Assembly: GCA_023411405.1 (NCBI GenBank)
Contig: JAEYOU010000453.1
Coordinates: 1-12,063, forward strand
Length of the DNA stretch: 12,063 nucleotides
DNA from: Pseudomonadota bacterium
GTDB lineage: Bacteria; Myxococcota; Myxococcia; Myxococcales; Anaeromyxobacteraceae
Reading direction: 5' to 3'
In this document: positions 1 through 7,163 of the stretch, in pieces
Position numbering within the stretch: the first letter of the stretch is position 1
How the letters are laid out: every line of letters starts with the position of its first letter
Notes under the pieces: generated by a model
Seen by the model: only the letters and a program-made list of their open reading frames with translations
The model's database searches: none
What the model was told of the DNA's origin: nothing
Made by a program: the position numbers and the translations under genes

Positions 1-2
1 AT

Positions 3-3000
3 CTCACGCTCGCGGCCGTCCACGACAGCCTGGAGGCCGGCCAGCAGCGCGGCGCGCGGATCGTCACCACCCACGACGAAGTTGCGCGGGGAACGACCAT
101 CCAGGGCGGCGGCGCCGTCGCGCTCGCGGCGCGCGGGACGAGCGGCGAGGGGACGGGCCGCGTGGCGCTCGAGGCGGCCACCGTGCAGGCCGGCGGTGCG
201 CTCACAGTGAAGGGCGAGGACGTGCGGATCGCCGATGCCCGCGAGGCGCACGCGTCCGTCACCACGGACGCCTGGAGCAAGAAGGGCTTTCTCAGCACGA
301 AGAAGGTCACGACGCGCGACGAGGTGAACGAGGACCTCTCGGTCGGGAGCCTCCTCTCCGGCGGCACGGTGGCCGTCGAGAGCGCGGGTGACCTCCTCGT
401 CCAGGGGAGCCAGGTGGTGGGCCAGGGTGACGTCACCCTCCGCGCCGCGGGGGACCTCGTCGTCGCGGCGGGCGAGGACCGTTTCACCGAGAAGCACGAG
501 CGGCTCGAGACGCGGAGCGGCCTCCTCGGAGCGAGCGGCGGCCTCGGCTTCACGATCGGCACGCAGAACAAACGGGTCACCACGGACATCGACGGGGTCT
601 CCCATCTCCGGTCCGGGGCCGACGGGACCACCGTCACCACCGGCAGCACGATCGGCTCGGTCGAGGGCAGCCTGGTCCTCGACGCCGGCCGCCGCCTCGA
701 CCTGCGCGGCAGCGACGTCACCGCAGCTCGCGACCTCACGCTCGCCGGCGAGGACGTGCTCCTCGACTCCGTCTACGACGTCACGCGGACGCGCCAGGAG
801 ACGGTCCTCACGCAGACCGGGTTCACGGTGGCGATCTCGAACGGCGCCATCGACGCCGCGGTCGCCGCGTACCAGACCGCGCGGCGCGCGACCGAGGTGA
901 AGGACGACCGCCTCCGGGCGCTGTACGCGCTCCGGGCGATGCGCCAGGCCCAGGCCGCGGCCGACGCCGTGAAGGCGCTCGCCCGGAAGGACTCGCGCAG
1001 CGTCACCGTCACGGTCGGCGTGAGCCACTCCGAGAGCCGGACGGAGTCGACCACGCTCTCCAGCACCGCGCTGGGGTCGAGCGTGATCGCCGGCGGCGAC
1101 GTGCGCGTCACCGCCCGCGGGGCGGCCTCCGGCGAAGGCGGCGACCTGACCGTCGTCGGGAGCACCGTCGAGGGCGGGAGCGTCTCGCTCGACGCGGCGC
1201 GCGACCTCCACCTCCGCTCCGCCGAGAACCGGCTCGACACCTCGAGCGACTCGCTGAGCTGGTCGATCACCGCCGGGGTCGGCGTGACGGTCGGCCAGGG
1301 CAAGGGCGCCGCCGCGGGGTTCCAGGCGACCGGAAGCATCGGCACCTCCGAGGAAGACGCCCACGACCGGACCTACAGCGAGACCGCGATCCGCTCCGGC
1401 GGCGCCATCTCGCTCCGCAGCGGCCGCGACACGGCGCTCCGCGGCGCCGTCGTGACCGGAGACTCCATCGCCGTCGACGTCGGGGGCGACCTGAGCCTCC
1501 GGAGCGATCAGGACTCGTCCACCTACCACTCCACCGACCTCTCCCTCGCGGGCCAGGGCACGGTCGGCTACGGGTACAGCGCCAGCCTCACCGCGAGCTA
1601 CGCGGGGATGGAGTCGAAGTACCGCTCGGTGCAGGAGCAGACCGGGCTCTTCGCCGGGCAGGGCGGCTACACCGTCAAGGTCGCCGGCAAGACGCACCTC
1701 CAGGGCGCGGTGATCGCGTCCGAGGCCGACGCCTCGAAGAACCTGCTCGACACCGGCAGTCTCACCTGGTCGGACCTCGACAACGAGAGCAAGTTCAGCG
1801 CGGTCAGCGTCTCGGTGACCGTCGGCACCGGCGGCGGCGGCGTCACGCCCGGCGTGCCCATCCAGGGGGAGAAGAGCAGCACGACCCGCGCCGCGGTGAG
1901 CCCCGGGACCATCGTCGTCCGCGACGGGGCGACGGACCTCTCCGGCCTCTCGCAGGACACCGCGCACGCGGCCAACGCGATCGGCAATAGCTTCGACCGC
2001 GCCAAGATCGAGGAGCAGAAGGAGCTCGTCCAGGTCTTCGGCGAGGAGGGGTTCAAGGCCGTCGGCGACCTCGCGCAGCGGTACACGAAGCCGTACACCG
2101 ACGCCGAGCTGCTCGAGCGGCAGGCGACGCGCTACGAGGAGCTGCTCGCGAAGGGGGACGCGCTCACCGAGCAGGAGCGCCAGGAGCGCCAGGCGTACGA
2201 GGACGGCGGCTTCCGCCCCGACAACGTGCAGCAGACCCTCGCGCACGCCCAGGAGCAGAAGCAGCGGTACCAGGAGCAGTACGACCGCTGGAAGGACGGC
2301 AGCCCGCTCAAGACGGCGCTCCACGCCGCCGTGGGCGCGATGCAGGCCGGCCTCGGCGGCGGGAGCATCGTCGCCGGCGGCGTCGGCGCGGGGACGTCCG
2401 AGCGGCTCTCCGAGGTGACGGCGAACCTGCCGAGCTCGGTGAGGCCGTACGTGAGCGCCGTGATCGGCGCTGTCGCGGCGAAGGTGACCGGGGCGAACGG
2501 GCTGGGTGCGATCACGGGCGGAGCGGTGGCGGATACCGGGGCGAAGTTCAACCGCGATCTCCATCTCAGCGAGCTCCAGCGGATCTACGACATCGCCCGG
2601 CGGATGGAGGCGGAAGGGCTCGAGAAGTACGGGTTCGAGAACATTGGCCAGGCGATCAACGCCCTCCAGGTCGCCGCCTGCGGCTTGGTCCAGTGCGCGG
2701 CGCAGATCGCCGACGACGACGTCGGGATGCACCTGCGCCAGCGCCAGGGCGAGAGCCCGGAGATGGCGAGGTGGCGGAACCTCCTGCTCGCCGACGCCGC
2801 AGGGACGGGCGATTTCAAGTACACGACCTTCGATGCGATGAAGGACTTCAGCAACCGGGTGGACGACGAAGCCTTCCGGTATCTGACCCGGAAGCGCGAG
2901 CCCGGCGTGCGGCCCCGCCTCTCCACCCTGATGCTGACCGGCGGCGAGAGCCTCGAGGCCACGCCGGAAGAGCTCTCGCTCCTCAACGCCGACATGCGCC

Positions 3001-3872
3001 GCCACGACACCGTCTTCAACTCGGCGGCCGCCTACGGCGCGCTCGCGGGCGTGGTGCGCTTCGGGGAGAACCTCGTCTACCTGTCGCTCGACACGGGCAT
3101 GGCCATCGGCGGGGATCGGGGACCGAACAACTCCGCGCTCACCCTCGTAGGCGCCTTCGAGCGCGACGGGCTCATGACGATCCCGAACGGGATCGGCACG
3201 CAGATCGACCTGATCAAGAACGGCGACGCCGTGACGTTCGGCGATTTCATGTTCGGGTCGTACATGACGGCCAGCTCGCTCTCGAACCTCACGCTCAACC
3301 CGCAGGGCCTGACGCTGACCGTCCCCGCGCTCGAGATCGTACCCGGGCGCGCGGGCAGCCTGGCGTGGAGCGCTGGCCAGATCGTCCTCCCCACGCTCGA
3401 GAACGTCCCTGCTGCCTTGGGGCCGGCTGCTGGGTCGATCGTGCTCATGAGCCAGAGCGGCGGTTCGAGCGACTCAGGCGAAGAGCGGCCCACGTGGCGG
3501 GAGTCCGAGGTGGACGTCGGGAAGGAGCTTCCGAAGAATGCGCGCGAACAGGTCGCGTTCAAGGCGGGCCAAGAGGTCCCAACAAGCACGAAGGGTAGCG
3601 TTCGCCCCGACTGGTGCTACGGCAAGTGCACAATCGAGGTGAAGAACTATGACATCAACACCAACAGCGACGGACTGGTTCAGAAGGTCGCGGAGCAAGC
3701 AAAGCAGCGAGCGATTGAGCTCCCCGAGGGAACCACGCAGAAGGTGGTCATCGACGTTCGCGGGCAGCAGTACAGCCAGGCGCAGCTCGCCCAAATAGCG
3801 AGATCCATCCAGCAGCGATCCGGTGGCGTCGTCAAGGTGAAGGATATTTCATTCAAGAAGAGCTCTCGATGA
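3..3872 (+). CDS. FHA/CdiA-like exoprotein, 3' part, with C-terminal nuclease toxin domain (5' end outside window)
   Basis: The frame is open to the left edge, so this is a fragment of at least 1289 residues; the GTG at 162 is internal, not a start. Residues about 1-640 are repetitive hemagglutinin-type beta-helix sequence (many G-G-D/A-V-x-L and S-A-x-D-L-x-L/V units), typical of the FHA-2 region of CdiA/FhaB proteins secreted by two-partner secretion. A motif around nt 1650-1740 (GGYTVKVAGKTHLQGAVIAS) is characteristic of that family. Nt about 2320-2560 encode a Gly/Ala-rich hydrophobic pretoxin-like stretch ending in FNRDLH. About 300 unassigned residues follow, then a roughly 129-residue C-terminal domain from nt 3483. 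That domain has Glu codons at 3501 and 3507, then a PD...(8)...ExK arrangement (Asp 3609, Glu 3636, Lys 3642), the signature of a PD-(D/E)XK nuclease. No VENN motif was seen. The exoprotein assignment is firm; DNA as the target is inferred from the fold. The stop overlaps the next gene. Confidence 0.88.
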   Translation, partial: LTLAAVHDSLEAGQQRGARIVTTHDEVARGTTIQGGGAVALAARGTSGEGTGRVALEAATVQAGGALTVKGEDVRIADAREAHASVTTDAWSKKGFLSTKKVTTRDEVNEDLSVGSLLSGGTVAVESAGDLLVQGSQVVGQGDVTLRAAGDLVVAAGEDRFTEKHERLETRSGLLGASGGLGFTIGTQNKRVTTDIDGVSHLRSGADGTTVTTGSTIGSVEGSLVLDAGRRLDLRGSDVTAARDLTLAGEDVLLDSVYDVTRTRQETVLTQTGFTVAISNGAIDAAVAAYQTARRATEVKDDRLRALYALRAMRQAQAAADAVKALARKDSRSVTVTVGVSHSESRTESTTLSSTALGSSVIAGGDVRVTARGAASGEGGDLTVVGSTVEGGSVSLDAARDLHLRSAENRLDTSSDSLSWSITAGVGVTVGQGKGAAAGFQATGSIGTSEEDAHDRTYSETAIRSGGAISLRSGRDTALRGAVVTGDSIAVDVGGDLSLRSDQDSSTYHSTDLSLAGQGTVGYGYSASLTASYAGMESKYRSVQEQTGLFAGQGGYTVKVAGKTHLQGAVIASEADASKNLLDTGSLTWSDLDNESKFSAVSVSVTVGTGGGGVTPGVPIQGEKSSTTRAAVSPGTIVVRDGATDLSGLSQDTAHAANAIGNSFDRAKIEEQKELVQVFGEEGFKAVGDLAQRYTKPYTDAELLERQATRYEELLAKGDALTEQERQERQAYEDGGFRPDNVQQTLAHAQEQKQRYQEQYDRWKDGSPLKTALHAAVGAMQAGLGGGSIVAGGVGAGTSERLSEVTANLPSSVRPYVSAVIGAVAAKVTGANGLGAITGGAVADTGAKFNRDLHLSELQRIYDIARRMEAEGLEKYGFENIGQAINALQVAACGLVQCAAQIADDDVGMHLRQRQGESPEMARWRNLLLADAAGTGDFKYTTFDAMKDFSNRVDDEAFRYLTRKREPGVRPRLSTLMLTGGESLEATPEELSLLNADMRRHDTVFNSAAAYGALAGVVRFGENLVYLSLDTGMAIGGDRGPNNSALTLVGAFERDGLMTIPNGIGTQIDLIKNGDAVTFGDFMFGSYMTASSLSNLTLNPQGLTLTVPALEIVPGRAGSLAWSAGQIVLPTLENVPAALGPAAGSIVLMSQSGGSSDSGEERPTWRESEVDVGKELPKNAREQVAFKAGQEVPTSTKGSVRPDWCYGKCTIEVKNYDINTNSDGLVQKVAEQAKQRAIELPEGTTQKVVIDVRGQQYSQAQLAQIARSIQQRSGGVVKVKDISFKKSSR
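3483..3869 (+). other. Candidate PD-(D/E)XK nuclease toxin domain at the exoprotein tip
   Basis: This is the C-terminal module of the exoprotein. It starts with PTWRESEVDVG, where the acidic helix would supply the first metal-coordinating Glu. It continues through KGSVRPDWCYGKCTIEVKNY, which holds the Asp, Glu and Lys expected of a restriction-endonuclease-fold core. It ends with a strand VVIDVRGQ and a helix rich in Gln. Base composition is visibly lower in GC than the stalk: nt 3841-3900 are about 50% GC by hand count. In CdiA-like proteins the variable toxin sits in exactly this place and is followed by its immunity gene, as here. Domain borders are approximate, and nuclease activity is inferred from motifs. 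Confidence 0.7.
3869..3872 (+). promoter_or_regulatory. ATGA stop/start overlap coupling toxin and immunity
   Basis: The exoprotein stop TGA (3870-3872) shares bases with the ATG (3869-3871) of the next gene. A purine-rich AAGAAGAG at 3855-3862 lies just upstream and could act as a ribosome binding site. This arrangement implies translational coupling, so that immunity is made whenever the toxin is made. Confidence 0.75.
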
Positions 3873-4366
3873 CGACCGTGGGCATGAAGGGCGGAGTGTT
3901 CCTCTCGGAGCTTGGGCCGGCGTCCGACGTTGACGCGTTCTTCCAGTCTATACGGGCGTTCGTCAGCGAACCAACGACGCTCGGTCTCGACCTCCTCCTC
4001 GATCGGCTCTACCGTCGGTACTTGACAGCCGAACAGCTCCCCAGAGCGGCCGCCCTCATGCAACACGTTGAAGCTCGTTTCGCGTCGTTGAGTGCGAACG
4101 TCCTGCATCAGGTCGGACTCGGCAAGATGACCCGCCTGCAGGCTGGCCACGGCACCCTGGCTGATGTCTTTGCCCCCTTCTTCGAAGCGTTCCGCGAGTG
4201 CGCGGAGAGTGCTTCCGAGACCGCCGCAGCTTGTAGGGACCTTCCAGATTTCGAGTACCTCCCGGTCCGACTCATCCGCTCGGATGAACCCTGGTTCTCG
4301 ATCGATGACGACAGGCCCCTGGCCGAGTACGACCGCCTCGAAGGCGAACCTTTCTGGAAGGAATGA
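3869..4366 (+). CDS. Candidate cognate immunity protein (CdiI-like)
   Basis: This 165-residue cytoplasmic protein has no signal peptide or membrane segment. Its position directly after a toxin tip, with ATGA overlap and the same lowered GC content, marks it as the immunity protein that would bind and block the nuclease. The N-terminus (VGMKGGVFLSEL, then an FFQSI segment and an LLLDRLYRRYL helix) reminds me of the Imm70-type immunity family, but this is from memory of the pattern and is tentative. The C-terminus is acidic and aromatic (EPWFSIDDDRPLAEYDRL), plausible for contacting a basic nuclease surface. A second in-frame ATG at 3884 (Met6) is possible; I keep 3869 because of the overlap. 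It could also be an unrelated small protein, but the context argues against that. Confidence 0.75.
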   Translation: MTTVGMKGGVFLSELGPASDVDAFFQSIRAFVSEPTTLGLDLLLDRLYRRYLTAEQLPRAAALMQHVEARFASLSANVLHQVGLGKMTRLQAGHGTLADVFAPFFEAFRECAESASETAAACRDLPDFEYLPVRLIRSDEPWFSIDDDRPLAEYDRLEGEPFWKE

Positions 4367-4392
4367 CAGATCCCATGTGCAGCTCAGGAACC

Positions 4393-4397
4393 AAGGA
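4393..4397 (+). promoter_or_regulatory. Ribosome binding site deciding the parvulin start
   Basis: AAGGA lies 7 nt before the ATG at 4405. The upstream in-frame ATG at 4363 overlaps the immunity stop, but its only purine run (GGAAGGA, 4356-4362) touches the start codon with no spacing. Starting at 4405 also puts the signal peptide at the very N-terminus. Confidence 0.65.
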
Positions 4398-4404
4398 CAC
4401 GTCG

Positions 4405-5313
4405 ATGCGCAACTTCACCATGCCTCGGAGTACCCTTCTTGCGGTGCTCGCCGTTGCTGCTGTGTTCCAGCCTCGCTCCGCGCTCGCCGCCGACCCCCTC
4501 GCCCGCGCAGGCAAGGTCGAGGTCTCGTTCGAGGAGGCCCGCGGCCTCGTCGAGGCGCTGCCGGACACGGATCAGGCTGCCCTCGCCAAGGACCCGGCCA
4601 TGCTCTCCCAGCTCCTGCGTGCGCACCTGACGCGCAGGACCGTCATCGTCGAGGCCGCGTCGAAGAAGTTCGACCAGCGGCCTGCGGTCAAGGCCCAGCT
4701 CGAGCGCGTGCGCGAGCAGGCGCTCATCGACCTCTACCTCGACTCTGTGTCGAAGCCGCCGGAGGGCTTTCCCTCCGACGCCGAGGTGCAGGCCGCCTAC
4801 GACGCCAGCAAGGCTTCCTTCGAGGTCCCGCGCCAGTTCCGGGTCGCCCAGATCTACGTCGCGGTCGCGAAGGGCGCCGACAAGGCGGTGGAGAGCGAGG
4901 CGAAGAAGAAGCTCGACGGCATCGTGAAGAAGCTCGCGTCGAAGAGCGCCGACTTCGCCGCCCTCGCGAAGGCCGAGAGCGACGACGCCCAGACGGCGGC
5001 CAAGGGCGGCGAGATCGGCTGGCTCACGGAGGCGCAGATGGTGCCGGGCATCCGCAGCACCGCCACCGCGCTCGCCAGGGACGCCGTCTCCGAGCCGGTC
5101 CGGCTCGACGACGGGTGGCACGTCCTCAAGCTGCTCGACGCCCGCCCCGCCGGGCCCCGCCCGCTCGCCGAGGTGCGCGACGCGCTCGTCTCCCAGCTCC
5201 GCGCCGCGAGGGCGCGCGACCTGCGGCAGGCGTACGTCGCGAGGCTCCTCGAGCAGAACCCGCCCGCGATCAACGAGCTGGCGCTGCCGAAGGTGCTCGA
5301 CAGGGCGAAGTAG
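4405..5313 (+). CDS. Periplasmic PpiC/parvulin-type peptidyl-prolyl isomerase or chaperone
   Basis: The protein has 302 residues from ATG 4405; an extended frame from 4363 would add 14. Residues 1-28 form a signal peptide: basic start, a leucine/alanine-rich core, and cleavage near SALA|AD. Residues about 35-140 are a helical SurA-N-like segment. Residues about 143-250 are a parvulin domain with the family landmarks FRVAQIYVA, GGEIGWL and GWHVLKLLD; a helical C-terminal tail follows. The His usually found in the first parvulin strand (xxHILV) is Gln here, while the second His (GWH) is kept, so isomerase activity may be weak and the role mainly chaperone. It abuts the toxin/immunity pair on the same strand. 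In Bordetella the parvulin Par27 binds FHA in the periplasm, so a role in secreting the neighbouring exoprotein is a reasonable inference. Confidence 0.88.
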   Translation: MRNFTMPRSTLLAVLAVAAVFQPRSALAADPLARAGKVEVSFEEARGLVEALPDTDQAALAKDPAMLSQLLRAHLTRRTVIVEAASKKFDQRPAVKAQLERVREQALIDLYLDSVSKPPEGFPSDAEVQAAYDASKASFEVPRQFRVAQIYVAVAKGADKAVESEAKKKLDGIVKKLASKSADFAALAKAESDDAQTAAKGGEIGWLTEAQMVPGIRSTATALARDAVSEPVRLDDGWHVLKLLDARPAGPRPLAEVRDALVSQLRAARARDLRQAYVARLLEQNPPAINELALPKVLDRAK

Positions 5314-5409
5314 TCAGCTGCACCGCCCCGGAACGGTCGTTCGTGTCGAGCGAAGAATGCGGGTGGATGAGACGTGCTCGTCGCTGACGCCGCAGCCCCG
5401 GGAGCAGCT

Positions 5410-5415
5410 TGAGGT
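5410..5415 (+). promoter_or_regulatory. Putative ribosome binding site of the small ORF
   Basis: TGAGGT ends 5 nt before ATG 5421. A TTG at 5409 in the same frame is an alternative start, preceded by GGAG at 5401-5404 with only 4 nt spacing. The ATG is preferred. Confidence 0.4.
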
Positions 5416-5420
5416 CACTG

Positions 5421-5702
5421 ATGCTCGCGCCGCTTCAGGTGCTCCAACCACCTCGATGCTACGACGCTGAGGACGAGGAGTGGGAGTTCACACCCTCGGT
5501 GGACGCCATGACTGCGACTCACGACAGCCTGCGAACCGCACTGCGCCGCTTCATGGCCGGCGAGTCCAGCCGTGAGCTGGCTGCGGAGATCGAAGTCGCG
5601 CTCGACGACCTCTTCCCAGAGGATCGTGGCGAACCCTCCACCGATGCCGCGTGTGTGGCGCCCACTTGGAGCTCGTGGCCCAACGCTCGTTTCGCGAGCT
5701 GA
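5421..5702 (+). CDS. Small hypothetical protein, probably frameshifted near 5651-5657
   Basis: The frame gives 93 residues from ATG 5421 (97 from TTG 5409; a shorter start is ATG 5508). I do not recognise the family. The protein is acidic near the start (DAEDEEWEF) and helical in the middle (LRTALRRFMAGESSRELAAE, then EVALDDLFPED). Codons are GC3-rich until about 5650. After that this frame becomes uncharacteristic (VAPTWSSWPNARFAS) while the phase shifted by two bases becomes coding-like up to a stop at 5750-5752. The run GTGTGTG at 5651-5657 lies exactly at the switch. There is no signal peptide. It follows the parvulin gene by about 107 nt on the same strand; a role in the toxin cassette cannot be claimed. 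Confidence 0.45.
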   Translation: MLAPLQVLQPPRCYDAEDEEWEFTPSVDAMTATHDSLRTALRRFMAGESSRELAAEIEVALDDLFPEDRGEPSTDAACVAPTWSSWPNARFAS

Positions 5703-5752
5703 CCGTGGAAGAGGCGCGCCGAGCGAGATCGGCGGTCTCTCGCAACGGGTAG
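5651..5752 (+). pseudogene. Displaced 3' end of the small gene (other reading phase)
   Basis: Read in the phase starting at 5651, this stretch encodes GAHLELVAQRSFRELTVEEA and then RRARSAVSRNG before TAG. It has strong third-position GC bias and an amphipathic-helix look. No start codon with a ribosome binding site belongs to it. Removing one GT unit at 5651-5657 fuses it in frame to the upstream ORF, giving a smooth 109-residue protein. It is best read as the original C-terminus of that gene. Confidence 0.5.
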
Positions 5753-5761
5753 GATCGTTCG

Positions 5762-5794
5762 CCGCTCACCCTTCGACAGGCTCAGGGTGAGCGG
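5762..5794 (+). repeat. Hairpin repeat, copy 1
   Basis: An 11-bp perfect stem (CCGCTCACCCT pairing with AGGGTGAGCGG) encloses the 11-nt loop TCGACAGGCTC. It lies in the convergent gap between the small gene and the release-factor-like gene, so it could serve as a terminator or be a mobile REP-like element. Confidence 0.85.
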
Positions 5795-5838
5795 GTGCTC
5801 GTGCCGCGCGGGGGCAGTGTCGCGGGCAGGCATGTTCA

Positions 5839-5871
5839 CCGCTCGTGCTTCGACAAGCTCAGCACGAGCGG
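5839..5871 (+). repeat. Hairpin repeat, copy 2
   Basis: An 11-bp perfect stem (CCGCTCGTGCT pairing with AGCACGAGCGG) encloses the loop TCGACAAGCTC. Compared with copy 1 the loop differs at one base, while several stem positions differ on both sides so that pairing is kept. Confidence 0.85.
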
Positions 5872-5890
5872 GCACTTGGACCTCCGCTCT

Positions 5891-5909
5891 GCCTGAGCCT
5901 GTCGAAGGC
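5891..5909 (-). repeat. Hairpin repeat, copy 3 (inverted, short stem)
   Basis: The reverse complement contains the same loop TCGACAGGCTC, flanked by only a 4-bp stem (GCCT/AGGC). This looks like a truncated copy in opposite orientation. It ends 15 nt from the stop of the minus-strand gene. Confidence 0.65.
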
Positions 5910-5924
5910 CGGGCGGCGCTCGGA

Positions 5925-7163
5925 TCACCTCCCCGGCGCCGCCGGGTGCCCCCGCATCCCGCCGCCGGTGGCCTGCCGCAGGAACGCGCCGACGCTGCGG
6001 TAGCTGTGGAGCTTGTTCGTGTGGGCGACGACCTCGACGGCGCCGCCCTCGCCGAGCGTGCGGGCGACGAGCGCCTCGCCGAGGTGGTGCACGACGACGA
6101 GCGCGCCGCCGCAGTACGGGCAGACCTCGGCGGCCTCGGCGGTCGAGCCGAGGGCGTCGCAGTTGGTGCACCGGAACCCGGCCCGCGCGAAGTCCTCCTC
6201 GAGCACGAGCCGGTGCACGCGCCCCTGGTTGAGCGCGTTCACGACGTCGTCCGGCCCGAGCACGGCGAGGCCGCCGCGGAGCGACTCGCCCACGATCTCG
6301 TCCACGATCCGCGCCTCCTCGTGCGTCTCCTGCTCGCGGACCGCGGCGGCGGCGCCCTCGACGACGCCGGTGCGGCGCTGGCCGTCGCCGGACTCCCACT
6401 CGCGCGGCCGCGGGATCCGGGCGATCACCGCCGCCCGGAGCCGCTCGGGCAGCTCGCGCTCGAAGGCGGCCAGGTTCTGCGACGTCCCGACGAGCACGAG
6501 CCGCGCGCCGGGCGTCTGGTCGAAGAGCGAGGTCGCCTGCTCCGCGACGCGGCGGCGGTTCTTCTTCACGAACTCCTCGGTGCGCCGCTCGTCCTTCTTC
6601 TCCCGCTCGTACTGGCGCCCCGACGCGCCCGCGGTGCCGGCGTTCCACTCGTCCCGGTCGGCGCGCGGCACCTCCCCGCGCAGGCTCTCCTCTCCGGTGA
6701 GGTCGCCCAGGGACACCTGGTAGATGTCCCCGCCGCTCGAGTCGGTGGCGATCACGATGGCCGGCTCCTCGTCCTCCGCGAGGCGCGCGAGCTGCGTGAG
6801 GTGCGGGATGTGGTCGGTGCAGAGCTCGGGCACGAACGAGCGGCGGAAGAAGTGGACGCTCCAGAGGTTCATCGTCTCGCAGGCGAAGAGCGCCACGCCG
6901 TTCTTCTCGGGCTCGTGCACCTGACCGGTGAGCTCTGCGGCCCAGTCCTCGACGCGGCGGAGCGTCCGGGCGAGGCCCTCGCGACCCGGGCTGCCCTCGG
7001 GGTACTGGGCGAGCGTCTTGCGGAGCTTCTCCTGCACGAACAACCGCACGCGCTCCCGCTGCTGCTCGTCGCTCCAGCGGACGTCGAGGTAGAGGCTCAC
7101 GATCGGCTCGTCGCCGCTTCGGAGCTTGGCCAGGTCGGTCAGGGTGCCGTCGAGCACGGTCAT
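5925..7163 (-). CDS. Bacterial eRF1/Vms1-like release-factor homologue (baeRF-type)
   Basis: The 412-residue protein starts at ATG 7163, with GAGG about 9 nt upstream. The layout matches the archaeo-eukaryotic release factor superfamily: an N-terminal domain (about 1-130), a central RNase-H-like domain (about 130-270, with IVIATDSSGGDIYQV and LVLVGTSQNLAAFERELP), and a C-terminal L7Ae-like domain. The last contains GLAVLGPDDVVNALNQGRV, close to domain 3 of archaeal eRF1, interrupted by a zinc ribbon with Cys332, Cys335, Cys348 and Cys351. The loop where GGQ or a Vms1-like glutamine would sit reads GASGRQYEREK, so the canonical GGQ is absent. Family members are linked to peptidyl-tRNA hydrolysis or ribosome rescue; here function is inferred. 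Its promoter must lie in the divergent gap upstream, and its 3' side faces the hairpin cluster. Confidence 0.8.
   Translation of the reverse strand: MTVLDGTLTDLAKLRSGDEPIVSLYLDVRWSDEQQRERVRLFVQEKLRKTLAQYPEGSPGREGLARTLRRVEDWAAELTGQVHEPEKNGVALFACETMNLWSVHFFRRSFVPELCTDHIPHLTQLARLAEDEEPAIVIATDSSGGDIYQVSLGDLTGEESLRGEVPRADRDEWNAGTAGASGRQYEREKKDERRTEEFVKKNRRRVAEQATSLFDQTPGARLVLVGTSQNLAAFERELPERLRAAVIARIPRPREWESGDGQRRTGVVEGAAAAVREQETHEEARIVDEIVGESLRGGLAVLGPDDVVNALNQGRVHRLVLEEDFARAGFRCTNCDALGSTAEAAEVCPYCGGALVVVHHLGEALVARTLGEGGAVEVVAHTNKLHSYRSVGAFLRQATGGGMRGHPAAPGR

Noticed and set aside
162..164. GTG as the start of the exoprotein
   Set aside because: The same frame stays open to the left edge with matching hemagglutinin-type sequence, so the gene begins outside the window.
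2169..2194. Short tandem repeat (CAGGAGCGC copies) in the exoprotein
   Set aside because: It is only two to three imperfect units encoding a QERQER coil; this is normal for a charged helix and not a separate element.
4363..4404. Upstream ATG (4363) as the parvulin start, making a second ATGA overlap
   Set aside because: There is no spacing between the purine run and this ATG, and it would put 14 polar residues before the signal peptide; ATG 4405 has AAGGA at 7 nt.
5314..5408. Possible terminator after the parvulin gene
   Set aside because: I found no convincing hairpin followed by a T run in these bases.
5762..5909. CRISPR-like array
   Set aside because: The repeats are palindromic hairpins with unequal gaps and mixed orientation, with no regular spacers and no cas genes in the window.
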